This document shows positions 25,982 to 34,935 of a stretch of DNA of 64,000 bases, in pieces; position 1 is the stretch's first letter, and each line of letters opens with the position of its first letter. The position numbers were made by a program, and so were the translations under genes. The notes under the pieces are model-generated. The model searched no databases, was not told where the DNA came from, and saw only the letters and a program-made list of their open reading frames with translations. Source of the stretch: Rhodobacteraceae bacterium M382 (lineage in GTDB: Bacteria; Pseudomonadota; Alphaproteobacteria; Rhodobacterales; Rhodobacteraceae); contig CP081098.1 in NCBI GenBank assembly GCA_025141015.1, positions 3,478,501-3,542,500 of the forward strand, written 5' to 3'.

Positions 25982-28027
25982 TTACAGGTCCTTCATAGTT
26001 CTGAGCGCATCATAGATTGCGGCGTGTGTGTTTCTGGCGCTGACGGCGTCGCCGATGCGGAAGAGTTGGAATGTGGCGTTCGGGTTTGTGTTGATGGTCT
26101 GGGGCTGGCCGGTGATCAGGGCGGTGTGGTCCACTTCGCCCCGGTTTGAGGACAGCGGTTTCAGGTCGAAGTAGAGATCGTCAAGCGGCAAGGTGCCGTA
26201 GTTGACCACCACCTGATCATAGGAGGATTGGGATGTGAAATCACTGTAATCCGTGCCGATTGTGGCGCACAGGCGATTGCCGTCGCGCATCACGTCCAAC
26301 AGGCGGCGGGTGACGGTGAATGTCACGTCGCGGGCCTGCAATTCGCGCATGTAGGGCACCAGGTTCATCGCCATGATATCGGGGGCAAACACCCGATCCG
26401 GGGTCATGACTTCGACCTTCGCGCCCGCTGCTGCGGCGATTTCCGCCGCCATCAGACCGGGATGATCGCCGCTTTCGTCATAGATCAGCACCTGTTGGCC
26501 CGGTTTGACATCGCCCGAGATGAGATCCCAGGCGCTGACCACCAGATCGTTTTCCTGGCCCGATTCGAACAATTCGGTATTGGGCAGACCCCCGGTGGCG
26601 ATGATCACCACATCCGGGTTCAGCGCGGTGACGTCATCGGCTTCGGCCCAGGTGTTGAAACGAAAGTCCACATCCCGCGCGGCGCATTGCGCCATGCGCC
26701 AGTCGATGATGCCGATCATCTCGCGCCGGCGTGCGTGTTGCGCGGTCAGCCGCACCTGACCGCCGGGATCGGGCTGGGCCTCGAATACGGTCACGGCGTG
26801 GCCGCGTTCGGCCGCCACCCGCGCCGCTTCGAGCCCGGCCGGACCGGCACCGACGATGACCACCCGTTTGCGGGTCTCGGCAGGGGCGATGTCATGGGGC
26901 ATCGACAGCTCGCGCCCGGTGGCGGCATTGTGCAGGCACAGCGCTTCGCCCGCCTGATAAATTCTGTCCAGGCAATAGGTTGCGCCAACACAGGGGCGAA
27001 TGTCATCCTCGCGCCCTTCGACGATCTTGCGCACGATATGCGGATCGGCCATATGCGCCCGCGTCATCCCCACCATATCCAGAAGCCCCGCCTGCACCGC
27101 ATGGCGTGCGGTGGCCACATCCGGGATACGCGAGGCGTGGAACGTAGGCATGCCGGTGGCCCGTTTGACCGCGCCGGCAAAATCCAGATGCGGTGCCGAT
27201 GGCATCCCCTGCACCGGGATCACATCGGTCATCGCCGGATCGGTGTGGATGCGCCCGCGGATCACATTCAGAAAATCGACCATGCCGCTGCGCGCAAGCC
27301 GCTTGGAAATCTCGATGCCTTCGACCGGCGTGATGCCCCCGGCGGCGGCCTCATCGGCCGTATAGCGCAGCCCGACGATGAAATCGTCGCCCACCCGGTC
27401 GCGAATGGCGCGCAGCACGTCCAGCGGGAATTTCAACCGGGAATCAGGTGTTTGCCCCCCGTATTCCCCATCCAGATCATTGGTCAGAGGCGACCAGAAC
27501 TGGTCCAGAAGATGGCCGTAGACCTGCAATTCAACCCCATCCATGCCCCCTTCCTTCATCCGTTCGGTGGCATCGGCGAAATCGTTGATGATGCGGGCAA
27601 TGTCCCAATCCTCGGCCAGCTTGGGAAACGCGCGATGCGCTGGTTCACGGTGTTTGGAGGAACTGACCGAGGGCAGCCAGTCGCCCTTGTTCCACCCCGT
27701 GCGCCGCCCCAGATGGGTCAGCTGGATCATCACCGCACAGCCATGCGCGTGGCAGGCATCGCTAAGGCGGCGGATGTGGGGCACAACCTCGTCCTTGTAG
27801 GCCAGGATGTTGTTGAACACCGGCGGGCTGTCCCGGCTCACGGCAGCCGACCCCGCCGTCATCGCCAACGCAACCCCCGCCCGCGCCCGTTCCGCGTGAT
27901 AGGCAACATAGCGCTCCTTGGGCATCCCGCCCTCGGGATACGCAGGCTCATGGCTCGTCGTCATGATCCGGTTCTTCAACGTCAAATGCTTCAACTGATA
28001 AGGCTGCAACAAAGGGTCAGTCGACAT
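25982..28027 (-). CDS. TMADH-like flavoprotein with altered Fe-S motif (copy 3)
   Basis: 681 residues in the same three-part layout. The iron-sulfur motif reads C346-x2-A349-x2-C352-x11-C364 (CVGATYCLDRIY), so one of the four usual cluster cysteines is alanine. This may be a subfamily trait; relatives annotated as N-methylproline or dimethylglycine demethylases are of this general kind. I chose the ATG at 28027 (MSTDPLLQPYQL) with GGGAG 9 bases upstream; the open frame continues upstream to 28381 but that stretch is the complement of the MttB gene. It stands 67 bases behind MttB copy 2 on the same strand. Confidence 0.9.
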   Translation of the reverse strand: MSTDPLLQPYQLKHLTLKNRIMTTSHEPAYPEGGMPKERYVAYHAERARAGVALAMTAGSAAVSRDSPPVFNNILAYKDEVVPHIRRLSDACHAHGCAVMIQLTHLGRRTGWNKGDWLPSVSSSKHREPAHRAFPKLAEDWDIARIINDFADATERMKEGGMDGVELQVYGHLLDQFWSPLTNDLDGEYGGQTPDSRLKFPLDVLRAIRDRVGDDFIVGLRYTADEAAAGGITPVEGIEISKRLARSGMVDFLNVIRGRIHTDPAMTDVIPVQGMPSAPHLDFAGAVKRATGMPTFHASRIPDVATARHAVQAGLLDMVGMTRAHMADPHIVRKIVEGREDDIRPCVGATYCLDRIYQAGEALCLHNAATGRELSMPHDIAPAETRKRVVIVGAGPAGLEAARVAAERGHAVTVFEAQPDPGGQVRLTAQHARRREMIGIIDWRMAQCAARDVDFRFNTWAEADDVTALNPDVVIIATGGLPNTELFESGQENDLVVSAWDLISGDVKPGQQVLIYDESGDHPGLMAAEIAAAAGAKVEVMTPDRVFAPDIMAMNLVPYMRELQARDVTFTVTRRLLDVMRDGNRLCATIGTDYSDFTSQSSYDQVVVNYGTLPLDDLYFDLKPLSSNRGEVDHTALITGQPQTINTNPNATFQLFRIGDAVSARNTHAAIYDALRTMKDL

Positions 28028-28094
28028 GGGGGGTCTCCCGGAAGGTCCAGAAAATGGGCTACTCGACACAAGTGTCGAGAAAGGTGTGATTCTG

Positions 28095-29678
28095 TCAATA
28101 CCAAGCATCCGGCATCGACGCTTTTTTGTCAGTGATGAACGCCTTGAGCGCCTCGTCGGTGGCCACATCCATGGGCGGTGCCTCATAGGCTGCCAGCGTA
28201 TCCTTCCATCGTTGGTTGGCACGCTGCGCCGAGTCGACACTGCCCTGTTCCTCCCAGCTTTCAAAGGGTTGATCGTCGTTCTGCCCGCTGTCCCAGTAGG
28301 CCGTCTTGTAATGACGCAGCGTGTGGTCCGTTCCGAACAGATGTTCCCCTGGGCCATTTTGGGCCAGAGCGTCGAACCCAAGCGTGTCGTCGTTCACGTC
28401 AATCCCGTTCAGATACGCGTGCATCGCCCCGCACATATCCGCATCCATCACCAGTTTTTCGTAGGACATCGACAGCAGCCCATCGAGGAACCCGGCCGAA
28501 TGCAGGATGAAATTCGCGCCCCCCTGAACGGCCGACATCATCGACATCATCGACTGTTGCATTGCCTGCCCATCAGGAAGCTTGGACGTGCTGAAATTTC
28601 CGGCGCAACGCAACGGCATCTCCAACCGCCGGGCCAATTGCCCCATGACCAGCGATCCCAGCGCCGGTTCCGGTGTTCCAAAGGTGGGAGACCCGGTCCG
28701 CAACGACATGGACGACAAGAACCCGGCCAGCACCGTCGGAGCGCCAGGCCGCACCAGTTGTGCCAGCGCGCAGGAGGTCATGGATTCGGCCAGACATTGC
28801 GCGATGGATCCCGCCATGGTCAGCGGCGACACTGCCCCGCCCAGCAGAAAGGGCAGGTGAATGGATCCCTGCCCTGCTTGGGCATAGGTGCGGATCCCGG
28901 CCGTTGTGGCCCCATCCAGAACCAGCGGAGACGTGGTGTTGAAATTGCCCATGATGACGCAATGGCTGTCGACAAAATCGGATCCGAACAGGATACGGCA
29001 CATTTCGATACTGTCGGCGGCCCGGTCCGGGGCAGTGATCGACCCCAGAAACGGACGGTCCGAATACCGCATATGGGCATAGACCATGTCCAGGTGGCGT
29101 TTGTTGACCGCGATGTCGGTTGGTTCGCATATCGTGCCACCCGAGTGATGCAACCAGGGCGAAGATTGCGCCAGTTTGATCAGGTTTTCAAAGTCCTCGA
29201 TCGTGCCATAGCGACGCCCTTTGTCCAGATCCATCACAAAGGGTGACCCATAAGACGGCGCAAAGACCATCGCGTTACCGCCAATCTCGACCGTGTTGGC
29301 CGGGTTGCGGGCGTGTTGGGTAAATCGGGCCGGGGCACTGCGGAGGATTTCGCGGATCATGCCCGGTTCGAATTTGATGTTCCAGGCGTCTTGGGACAAT
29401 TGGGACACCTGCCCGCCAGCCTGGCGAAACAGATCGACCGTGGTGGGATCTTCTCGGAACTCGATGCCGATTTCGGCGAGGATCCGATCGGCGGTGGCTT
29501 CGATCCTGATCAGCCCTTCTTCGTCCATCAGGTCATAGGGACGAATGCGTCGGGTGATATACGGAACGCGCAGATGCAGGTTTTGACCGATCGTGGCCGT
29601 GCGCGCGGTCTTGGTCTTGCCTGCGTCACGACGAGAGCGACGGCCGCGTGGTGCCAGTTTGGGGTCGGAAACGGTCAT
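28095..29678 (-). CDS. MttB-family (trimethylamine methyltransferase-like) protein, copy 2
   Basis: 527 residues, clearly related to the first MttB-like protein but divergent in sequence. The N-terminal 30 residues are again very basic (PRGRRSRRDAGKTKTAR). No in-frame TAG occurs, so it is a non-pyrrolysine member. It is the first gene of an operon with two TMADH-like flavoproteins (copies 3 and 2). AAGGA lies 9 bases before the ATG. The divergent LysR gene across a palindromic gap is the likely regulator. Methyl transfer from a quaternary amine is the family role; no corrinoid partner is encoded nearby. Confidence 0.9.
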   Translation of the reverse strand: MTVSDPKLAPRGRRSRRDAGKTKTARTATIGQNLHLRVPYITRRIRPYDLMDEEGLIRIEATADRILAEIGIEFREDPTTVDLFRQAGGQVSQLSQDAWNIKFEPGMIREILRSAPARFTQHARNPANTVEIGGNAMVFAPSYGSPFVMDLDKGRRYGTIEDFENLIKLAQSSPWLHHSGGTICEPTDIAVNKRHLDMVYAHMRYSDRPFLGSITAPDRAADSIEMCRILFGSDFVDSHCVIMGNFNTTSPLVLDGATTAGIRTYAQAGQGSIHLPFLLGGAVSPLTMAGSIAQCLAESMTSCALAQLVRPGAPTVLAGFLSSMSLRTGSPTFGTPEPALGSLVMGQLARRLEMPLRCAGNFSTSKLPDGQAMQQSMMSMMSAVQGGANFILHSAGFLDGLLSMSYEKLVMDADMCGAMHAYLNGIDVNDDTLGFDALAQNGPGEHLFGTDHTLRHYKTAYWDSGQNDDQPFESWEEQGSVDSAQRANQRWKDTLAAYEAPPMDVATDEALKAFITDKKASMPDAWY

Positions 29679-29809
29679 GGATCTTGTCCTTGTGTAACCG
29701 ATGCGGGCCCGGCCAGGGCCACCACATCGGGATCATCGTGGCGAACTTCTGGAGGTCAAAATCAGCAGATATGGTCGGTCTGGCAATCTCCTAAAAATTC
29801 ACACAGACT

Positions 29810-29830
29810 TATTTTGGCTAAGCCAAAATA
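29810..29830. promoter_or_regulatory. Perfect 21-bp palindrome, probable LysR operator
   Basis: Ten-bp arms TATTTTGGCT and AGCCAAAATA around a single A. It lies in the divergent gap between MttB copy 2 (minus) and the GcvA-like LysR gene (plus), 55 bases before the LysR start. A-T rich ends and internal T-N11-A spacing fit a LysR-type activation site. Confidence 0.6.
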
Positions 29831-29862
29831 TCGGAAAATATACACTCTTGATGGATCATTTG

Positions 29863-29880
29863 AGAATTAGTATGAATTCT
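29863..29880. repeat. Inverted repeat next to the LysR start
   Basis: Perfect arms AGAATT and AATTCT with spacer AGTATG, ending 4 bases before the LysR start codon. It may be a second operator half or part of the autoregulatory site. Confidence 0.35.
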
Positions 29881-29884
29881 TGTC

Positions 29885-30847
29885 ATGCCAAATCGCCCTT
29901 ATGATCTCCCTCCAGTCAGCGCGCTTCTCAGCTTTGAGGCGGCCGCGCGCCATGAGAGTTTCAAAACCGCTGCGCAGGAACTGAATGTGACCCCCGCCGC
30001 TGTCAGCCACCAGGTCAAGGCATTGGAAAACGATTTACGCCAGACCCTGTTTCACCGTCACCACAGGGGGGTCGAACTGACACCGACAGGGGCCTATCTG
30101 TTGGTCAGCCTGCAACGCGGGCTCGAAGGGATATCGGACGCCATTTCTCAGCTCCGGTCACAGGCGTCACGCGCGATGATTACGATCCAGGCAACAACAG
30201 CGGTCAGCGCGTTGTGGCTGACGCCCAAGCTGGCGCAGTTCTGGCGCGCCCATGGACATGTTTCAGTGGCACAGAATGTCAGCGATACAACCGGCCCGGC
30301 CCGTCACTGTGATCTGAGCATTCACTATGGCGAAATTTCGCGGGAAAGCGGCGATTGCCGCATCCTGTTCCAGGACCGGATCATGGCATTGGGCAGCCGG
30401 CAGTTTGCGCAAAAACACCCGGTCCATCACGTGTCGGATTTCGCCCGGACTCCGCTGATCCATCTGGACGCCGAAGATACCGGCTGGACAGATTGGGCGA
30501 CCTGGTGCGCGGCTCTGGGGTATAACGGGCCGTTGGCCAGCGGGTTCCGGGTCAACAATTATGTCATCGCATTGCAGGCCGCACAGGACGACATGGGCGC
30601 GGTTCTGGGCTGGGGGGGGCTGGTGGGGCAACTGCTGGAGACAGGGGTTCTGGTCAAGCTGACCAAAGATGAAATCGCCTCGCCGTTGGATTTCTATATC
30701 AAGGTCCACCCACAGGCATCACCACGGGCTCTGTTTCTATGCGACTGGTTGCTAAACGCCGCTCAAACAGGTGAAACCCCCGCCTTTGGTGTCCACCCGG
30801 CCCCGAAAAAAACCACGGATTTGGGCAAATTGAAGCCGGATGAGTAA
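29885..30847 (+). CDS. LysR-family regulator, GcvA-like
   Basis: 320 residues. The helix-turn-helix (ALLSFEAAARHESFKTAAQE, then TPAAVSHQVKALE) and the opening RPYDLPPVSAL follow the GcvA subgroup, whose prototype controls the glycine cleavage system. The effector domain occupies about 95-300. It is divergent from MttB copy 2 and separated from it by a perfect palindrome, so it probably controls that demethylation operon, whose products feed glycine and one-carbon metabolism. The ribosome site is weak. The effector is unknown. Confidence 0.92.
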   Translation: MPNRPYDLPPVSALLSFEAAARHESFKTAAQELNVTPAAVSHQVKALENDLRQTLFHRHHRGVELTPTGAYLLVSLQRGLEGISDAISQLRSQASRAMITIQATTAVSALWLTPKLAQFWRAHGHVSVAQNVSDTTGPARHCDLSIHYGEISRESGDCRILFQDRIMALGSRQFAQKHPVHHVSDFARTPLIHLDAEDTGWTDWATWCAALGYNGPLASGFRVNNYVIALQAAQDDMGAVLGWGGLVGQLLETGVLVKLTKDEIASPLDFYIKVHPQASPRALFLCDWLLNAAQTGETPAFGVHPAPKKTTDLGKLKPDE

Positions 30848-30925
30848 AACCCACGGCTTGCCCAAAAAGCAAAACTGGTCAACAACGGACCGAATCAAGC
30901 CATTCTGCGAAGCGAGACGAAAATC

Positions 30926-31927
30926 ATGAGGCTGGGTCATCATTCCTCGACGAACTCCCCACAATCAAAACCCCTGCGATTCGTATTTGGTCTGGTGCCG
31001 AACTATTCAGCCATGTCGCTGACACACGCGCTCGAAACCTTGCGGATTGCCAACCGGATGGCCGGATCCAAACGGTTCGACTGGGTGATTTGTGCCGAAA
31101 ACGGAGAAACCGTCGAAGATTCGCTGGGCGCACGTTTTCCTGTGGACCATGGGTTTGAAGAGGCTCACCGCGATGACGTGGTGATCGTGTGTTCCGGCCA
31201 GGACGTCCAGAAACAACCATTGACGGCCGTCACCAATTGGATCCGCCGATGCGCCCGAAACGGCTGCCGGATCGGCGGCCTGTTTACCGGAGCCTATGTT
31301 CTAGCAAAATCCGGACTTTTGGATGGGCACGCCGCCACGATACATTGGGAAAACCGCCAGGCATTTCTGGAAGAATTTCCCGAAGTAAACCTCACGGAAT
31401 ACACATTTGTCTGCGAAGGGTCCCGCCTGTCCACAGCCGGGGGTACCGCCGCCATCGACCTGATTTTGCACATGGTGGCCGAGGCCGAGGGAGAGGCGCT
31501 GTCGAATTTGGTGGCAGATCAGCTGCATTACACCAACATTCGTGTGTTGCAGTTCTCGGCCCGTATGCAGGTCGCGGACCGCATTGGGTTCCGCCATCCA
31601 AAACTGTCGGAAATTTTGGCTCTGATGGAAACCAACCTCGAAGAACCGTTGCGCCCCGGAGATCTGGCCGAAACGGTCAACATTTCGACCCGCCAGCTGG
31701 AACGGCTGTTCCGTCGCTATCTGCATTCGACACCCAAGAAATATTATGTCGACATGCGGTTGCAGCGGGCCCAGAACCTGCTGCTTCAGACCAATATGTC
31801 CGTTACCAATGTCTGTGTCGCCTGCGGTTTCAACTCTACCTCGCATTTTGCGCGCCTGTTCCGCCAACGCTATGGGGTATCACCGCACCGCCTGCGCAAA
31901 GGTCAGCCATCAGGCGACGGCGCATAG
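30926..31927 (+). CDS. AraC-family regulator with GATase1-like domain (GbdR/CdhR type)
   Basis: 333 residues: a DJ-1/GATase1-like sensor domain (about 17-190, with GGLFTGAYVLAKSGLLDG) joined to an AraC DNA-binding domain (about 225-320, ending SHFARLFRQRYGVSPHRLR). GbdR and CdhR, which respond to glycine betaine/dimethylglycine and carnitine, share this architecture. The gene sits between the demethylation genes and the desaturase/Rieske pair, all on plus strand from here, so either neighbour may be its target. Confidence 0.9.
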   Translation: MRLGHHSSTNSPQSKPLRFVFGLVPNYSAMSLTHALETLRIANRMAGSKRFDWVICAENGETVEDSLGARFPVDHGFEEAHRDDVVIVCSGQDVQKQPLTAVTNWIRRCARNGCRIGGLFTGAYVLAKSGLLDGHAATIHWENRQAFLEEFPEVNLTEYTFVCEGSRLSTAGGTAAIDLILHMVAEAEGEALSNLVADQLHYTNIRVLQFSARMQVADRIGFRHPKLSEILALMETNLEEPLRPGDLAETVNISTRQLERLFRRYLHSTPKKYYVDMRLQRAQNLLLQTNMSVTNVCVACGFNSTSHFARLFRQRYGVSPHRLRKGQPSGDGA

Positions 31928-32083
31928 CAGCACCGATCACCCTGCGCTCTGCTCTGGGGCAACCGGCTGTGCCACGACAGACAAACCTGTGTTTCCAGGC
32001 CATTTGTCGATGAGCGATCCTCTTGGGGAAATACAGATTCACGTCTGGACAGACGACGCCCGAGTTTTGTATGCTCACACTTA

Positions 32084-32111
32084 ATGGCATTTAATACAGA
32101 CATAATGCCAT
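32084..32111. promoter_or_regulatory. Inverted repeat upstream of the desaturase gene
   Basis: Perfect 8-bp arms ATGGCATT and AATGCCAT separated by 12 bases, 76 bases before the desaturase start. The spacing is about two helical turns between centres. A smaller dyad CGTCTG-GA-CAGACG lies at 32042-32055. Either could be the site for the AraC-type regulator encoded just upstream. Confidence 0.45.
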
Positions 32112-32187
32112 GGTGCGGAGCACTCCCGTCTCCGGCTCAGGTCACGTTGATTGAAGGAAATCCGGACCTGAACATGCGAGGATCATC

Positions 32188-33147
32188 ATGACCAACGCAA
32201 TTGTCACGCCCCTGACCCAAGCACTGGCAGAGGGCAAACTCACCCGCGAAGAACTCAAAACATTCATGCAGCGTTCAGACGGACCGGCCATCCGTCGGCT
32301 GGCACTCTGGCTTCTGGTGCTTGCCGGTACCAGTTCGCTGGTTGCACTCAGCTGGAACAGCTGGCTGATCTGGCCCGCCATGTTTGTGCATGGGGTGGTG
32401 CTGGTACACCATTTCTCTCTGCAACATGAATGTGTGCATTATTCGGTGTTTCGCACCAGATGGTTGAACAATCTGGTCGGCAACATCTGCGGGTTCATCA
32501 TCATGTTGCCCCATAAACACTTTCGGTATGAACATTGTGATCATCATACCTATACCCAAGTCGAAGGTGACGACCCCGAGCTGGTGCCCATGCCCCAGAC
32601 CCTGGGGCAATATCTGTTCTACATCACCGCGATCCCCTATTGGCGTACCAAGTTCACCGAACTGTTTCGACATGTTGCTGGTCGGCTCAGCCCCGAAGAA
32701 CAACGTTTTGTTCCCAAAGTTGAACACAACGCCATCTATCTGGAGACCCGTTTGATGTTGGCGGCCTATGCGCTGATCGTTCTGGTGATGGCGCTCACGG
32801 GGTGGTGGGATCTTGTGTGGTTCTGGTTCATTCCCTTGATCCTGGGAGAACCGGTGATGCGGTGGGTGCGTATGACCGAACACGTAGGCCGCCCGACCGT
32901 TGCGCAAATGCATGAAAACACAAGGACAAACCTGGTGTCTCGACCCTGGCGGTTCCTGTGCTGGAACATGAATTACCATGCCGAACATCACTATGTCTCT
33001 TCCGTACCCTATCACGCGTTGCCCCAGCTTCATGAAAAGTTGAAAACCCACATCTACGTTGAAAAAGACGGGTACCTGGGGGCCCATCGTGACATCCTGC
33101 GACAACTGTTTTCCAAGCCGACAGGAGGATCAGCCAATGGCCAGTGA
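32188..33147 (+). CDS. Membrane fatty-acid-desaturase-type diiron oxygenase
   Basis: 319 residues with several membrane segments and the three histidine boxes of the desaturase/hydroxylase superfamily: H80-ECV-H84, H116-CD-H119-H120 and H264-AE-H267-H268. These bind a diiron centre that activates oxygen for desaturation or hydroxylation. CGAGGA lies 6 bases before the start. The Rieske ferredoxin gene overlaps its end, so the pair probably forms an oxygenase with its own electron donor. The family covers alkane hydroxylases, carotenoid hydroxylases and acyl desaturases, so the substrate is open; proximity to betaine genes and an AraC/GbdR-type regulator hints at a methylated amine. Confidence 0.88.
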   Translation: MTNAIVTPLTQALAEGKLTREELKTFMQRSDGPAIRRLALWLLVLAGTSSLVALSWNSWLIWPAMFVHGVVLVHHFSLQHECVHYSVFRTRWLNNLVGNICGFIIMLPHKHFRYEHCDHHTYTQVEGDDPELVPMPQTLGQYLFYITAIPYWRTKFTELFRHVAGRLSPEEQRFVPKVEHNAIYLETRLMLAAYALIVLVMALTGWWDLVWFWFIPLILGEPVMRWVRMTEHVGRPTVAQMHENTRTNLVSRPWRFLCWNMNYHAEHHYVSSVPYHALPQLHEKLKTHIYVEKDGYLGAHRDILRQLFSKPTGGSANGQ

Positions 33148-33454
33148 ACCCGACTGGATAGATGTGGTTGCCGTGTCATCTCTGGAAAGAAACTGGGTCA
33201 CACGCGTGGACCTCGGCCGCCGAAGGTTGGCGATCTATGACACGCCGTCGGGAATCTTTGCCTCGCTGGCGTTGTGCAATCACGGCGGCGCCGATCTGTG
33301 TGACGGATATTTCGATGGCCATGTGATCGAATGCCCGCTGCATCAGGGCGCGTTTGATGTCCGCAACGGCCAGCCGATTGCAGCACCCGCAACACGGCCG
33401 ATGAAAACCTTTGAAACGCGGGTCGAAAACGGCACCGTACAAATCAGGGCCTGA
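33137..33454 (+). CDS. Rieske-type [2Fe-2S] ferredoxin
   Basis: 105 residues with the Rieske pair C47-N-H49 and C66-PL-H69, the ligands of a [2Fe-2S] cluster with two histidines. It is a small soluble electron carrier of the kind that serves oxygenases. GGAGG eight bases upstream selects the ATG at 33137, inside the desaturase 3' end (11-base overlap), which implies coupled expression. It most likely reduces the diiron enzyme; no dedicated reductase gene follows. Confidence 0.9.
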   Translation: MASEPDWIDVVAVSSLERNWVTRVDLGRRRLAIYDTPSGIFASLALCNHGGADLCDGYFDGHVIECPLHQGAFDVRNGQPIAAPATRPMKTFETRVENGTVQIRA

Positions 33455-33489
33455 CTGGCGGGCTGGCGGCACCGATCGGGCCGCCAGTC
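33453..33489 (+). terminator. Hairpin after the Rieske ferredoxin gene
   Basis: Nine-bp arms GACTGGCGG and CCGCCAGTC span the stop codon and the gap before the MATE gene. No T tract follows, so it may only attenuate read-through. Confidence 0.35.
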
Positions 33490-33522
33490 TCCCAGACCAT
33501 ACCCCATCAGGAAAGCCCGCAC

Positions 33523-34935
33523 ATGGCGCTGAAACCAAGCCGCGATCTGGTCACCGGGTCCATTGGCTCTCACTTTCGAACCCTCGCGGTGCCTGCCGCA
33601 ATCGGGATGCTGTTCAATACCCTGTACAACATTGTCGATATCTTCTTTGCCGGACTGTTGTCGACAGACGCCCAGGCCGGGCTGGCGATCGGATTCCTGA
33701 CCTTTTATCTGGTGATGTCGGTCGGAATCGGATTGGGCGCAGCCATGGCCGCGCTGGTTGGCAATGCGTTGGGGCAAAAGGATGCCCGCGTTGCCCGGCG
33801 ATTGGCTGCCCAGGGTCTCAGTTTCGGAGTGTTGTCATCCGTCCTGTTGATCCTGTTGGGGATCTGGCTGGGTCCGTTTGTGATCCGGTTCATGTCCGAA
33901 TCCGGCTCCTATCAGGACGCAGGTGTCCGGTATTTTCAGGTGATGCTGTTCGCCCTGCCCGGTTTTGTCATGGCCTTTGGCATCAACGGTGTTCTTCAGG
34001 CCCAGGGGGACAACAAGTCGATGCAATGGGCAATGATGCTGGCCTTTGTGGCCAACATAGGCCTCAACCCCTTGTTGATCTATGGCGTTCCCGGCCTCTG
34101 GGGCGGGATCGGATTCGACGGGTTGGCTGTGTCGACGGTACTCAGCCAGAGCGGCGTCATGATCTATCTGCTCATCCAAGCCTTGCGGTCCTCAGCCATG
34201 GAGGGGTTGCGGGCCCGCAATTTCATCCCGCGCCTGTTCAGTTTCCGTGAAATCGCCACCCAATCCATCCCGACCAGCTTTGCCCTGTTGATCATGTTCC
34301 TGTCCGGAATAGTCGTTCAATTTGCGCTCAAGGGGTTTGGCGAACATGCGGTGGCCGGGTTTGGCATCGCAATCCGAATAGAACAGATACTGTTGCTTCC
34401 CATTCTGGGGATGACCGGGGCGTTGTTACCCATTGCCTCGCAAAATTTTGGGGCTCGAGATTTCAATCGGGTCAGGGAGTCGCTTTTTCAGTGTTGGAAA
34501 ATTGGCCTGATCATGTGCCTGATAGCCAGCCCCACCCTGTGGTTTGGAGGAGAATTCATCCTGGGGCTGTTTACTGATGACCCCCAAGTAATCCGCGTCG
34601 GTGTGGCCTATTTGCGGGTCGATGGCGTGATACTGCCGTTTTACATGATGCTGTTTTCAATCAATTCCTTTCTGCAAGCGCTAAAGAAACCAATCTGGAG
34701 CCTCTGGATCGGCATCTATCGACAGGGAATCGGAGTCGCATTGTTTGTCTGGATCTTTGTCGGGCTGTGGCAGTTTGATGAAACCGGCGTCTGGTATGGG
34801 GTGGCCAGCGCTGTTGTTTCGGGATGGGTGATCGCGATGATGATCACCACATCCATCGCGCGCCATCAGATCAATGGTTTGTGGAGGGTTTACCCCATCC
34901 GCGTTACACCAAGGGCAACAAAATCAACAAACTGA
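33523..34935 (+). CDS. MATE-family efflux transporter
   Basis: 470 residues with about twelve hydrophobic helices in two halves. The N-terminal half opens GSHFRTLAVPAAIGMLFNTL then NIVDIFFAG, typical of the MatE domain; the family exports cationic drugs or metabolites by sodium or proton antiport. AGGA lies 11 bases before the ATG. The 3' end overlaps the converging AEC gene by 32 bases. It follows the oxygenase pair on the same strand and may be co-transcribed, but the link to it is unclear. Confidence 0.9.
   Translation: MALKPSRDLVTGSIGSHFRTLAVPAAIGMLFNTLYNIVDIFFAGLLSTDAQAGLAIGFLTFYLVMSVGIGLGAAMAALVGNALGQKDARVARRLAAQGLSFGVLSSVLLILLGIWLGPFVIRFMSESGSYQDAGVRYFQVMLFALPGFVMAFGINGVLQAQGDNKSMQWAMMLAFVANIGLNPLLIYGVPGLWGGIGFDGLAVSTVLSQSGVMIYLLIQALRSSAMEGLRARNFIPRLFSFREIATQSIPTSFALLIMFLSGIVVQFALKGFGEHAVAGFGIAIRIEQILLLPILGMTGALLPIASQNFGARDFNRVRESLFQCWKIGLIMCLIASPTLWFGGEFILGLFTDDPQVIRVGVAYLRVDGVILPFYMMLFSINSFLQALKKPIWSLWIGIYRQGIGVALFVWIFVGLWQFDETGVWYGVASAVVSGWVIAMMITTSIARHQINGLWRVYPIRVTPRATKSTN

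Noticed and set aside
26228-28135. Very long plus-strand open frame (635 codons) opposite flavoprotein copy 3
   Set aside because: It is antisense to a clear FMN/Fe-S enzyme, is rich in His, Arg and Gly typical of reverse-frame translation in high-GC DNA, and lacks any domain or ribosome site.
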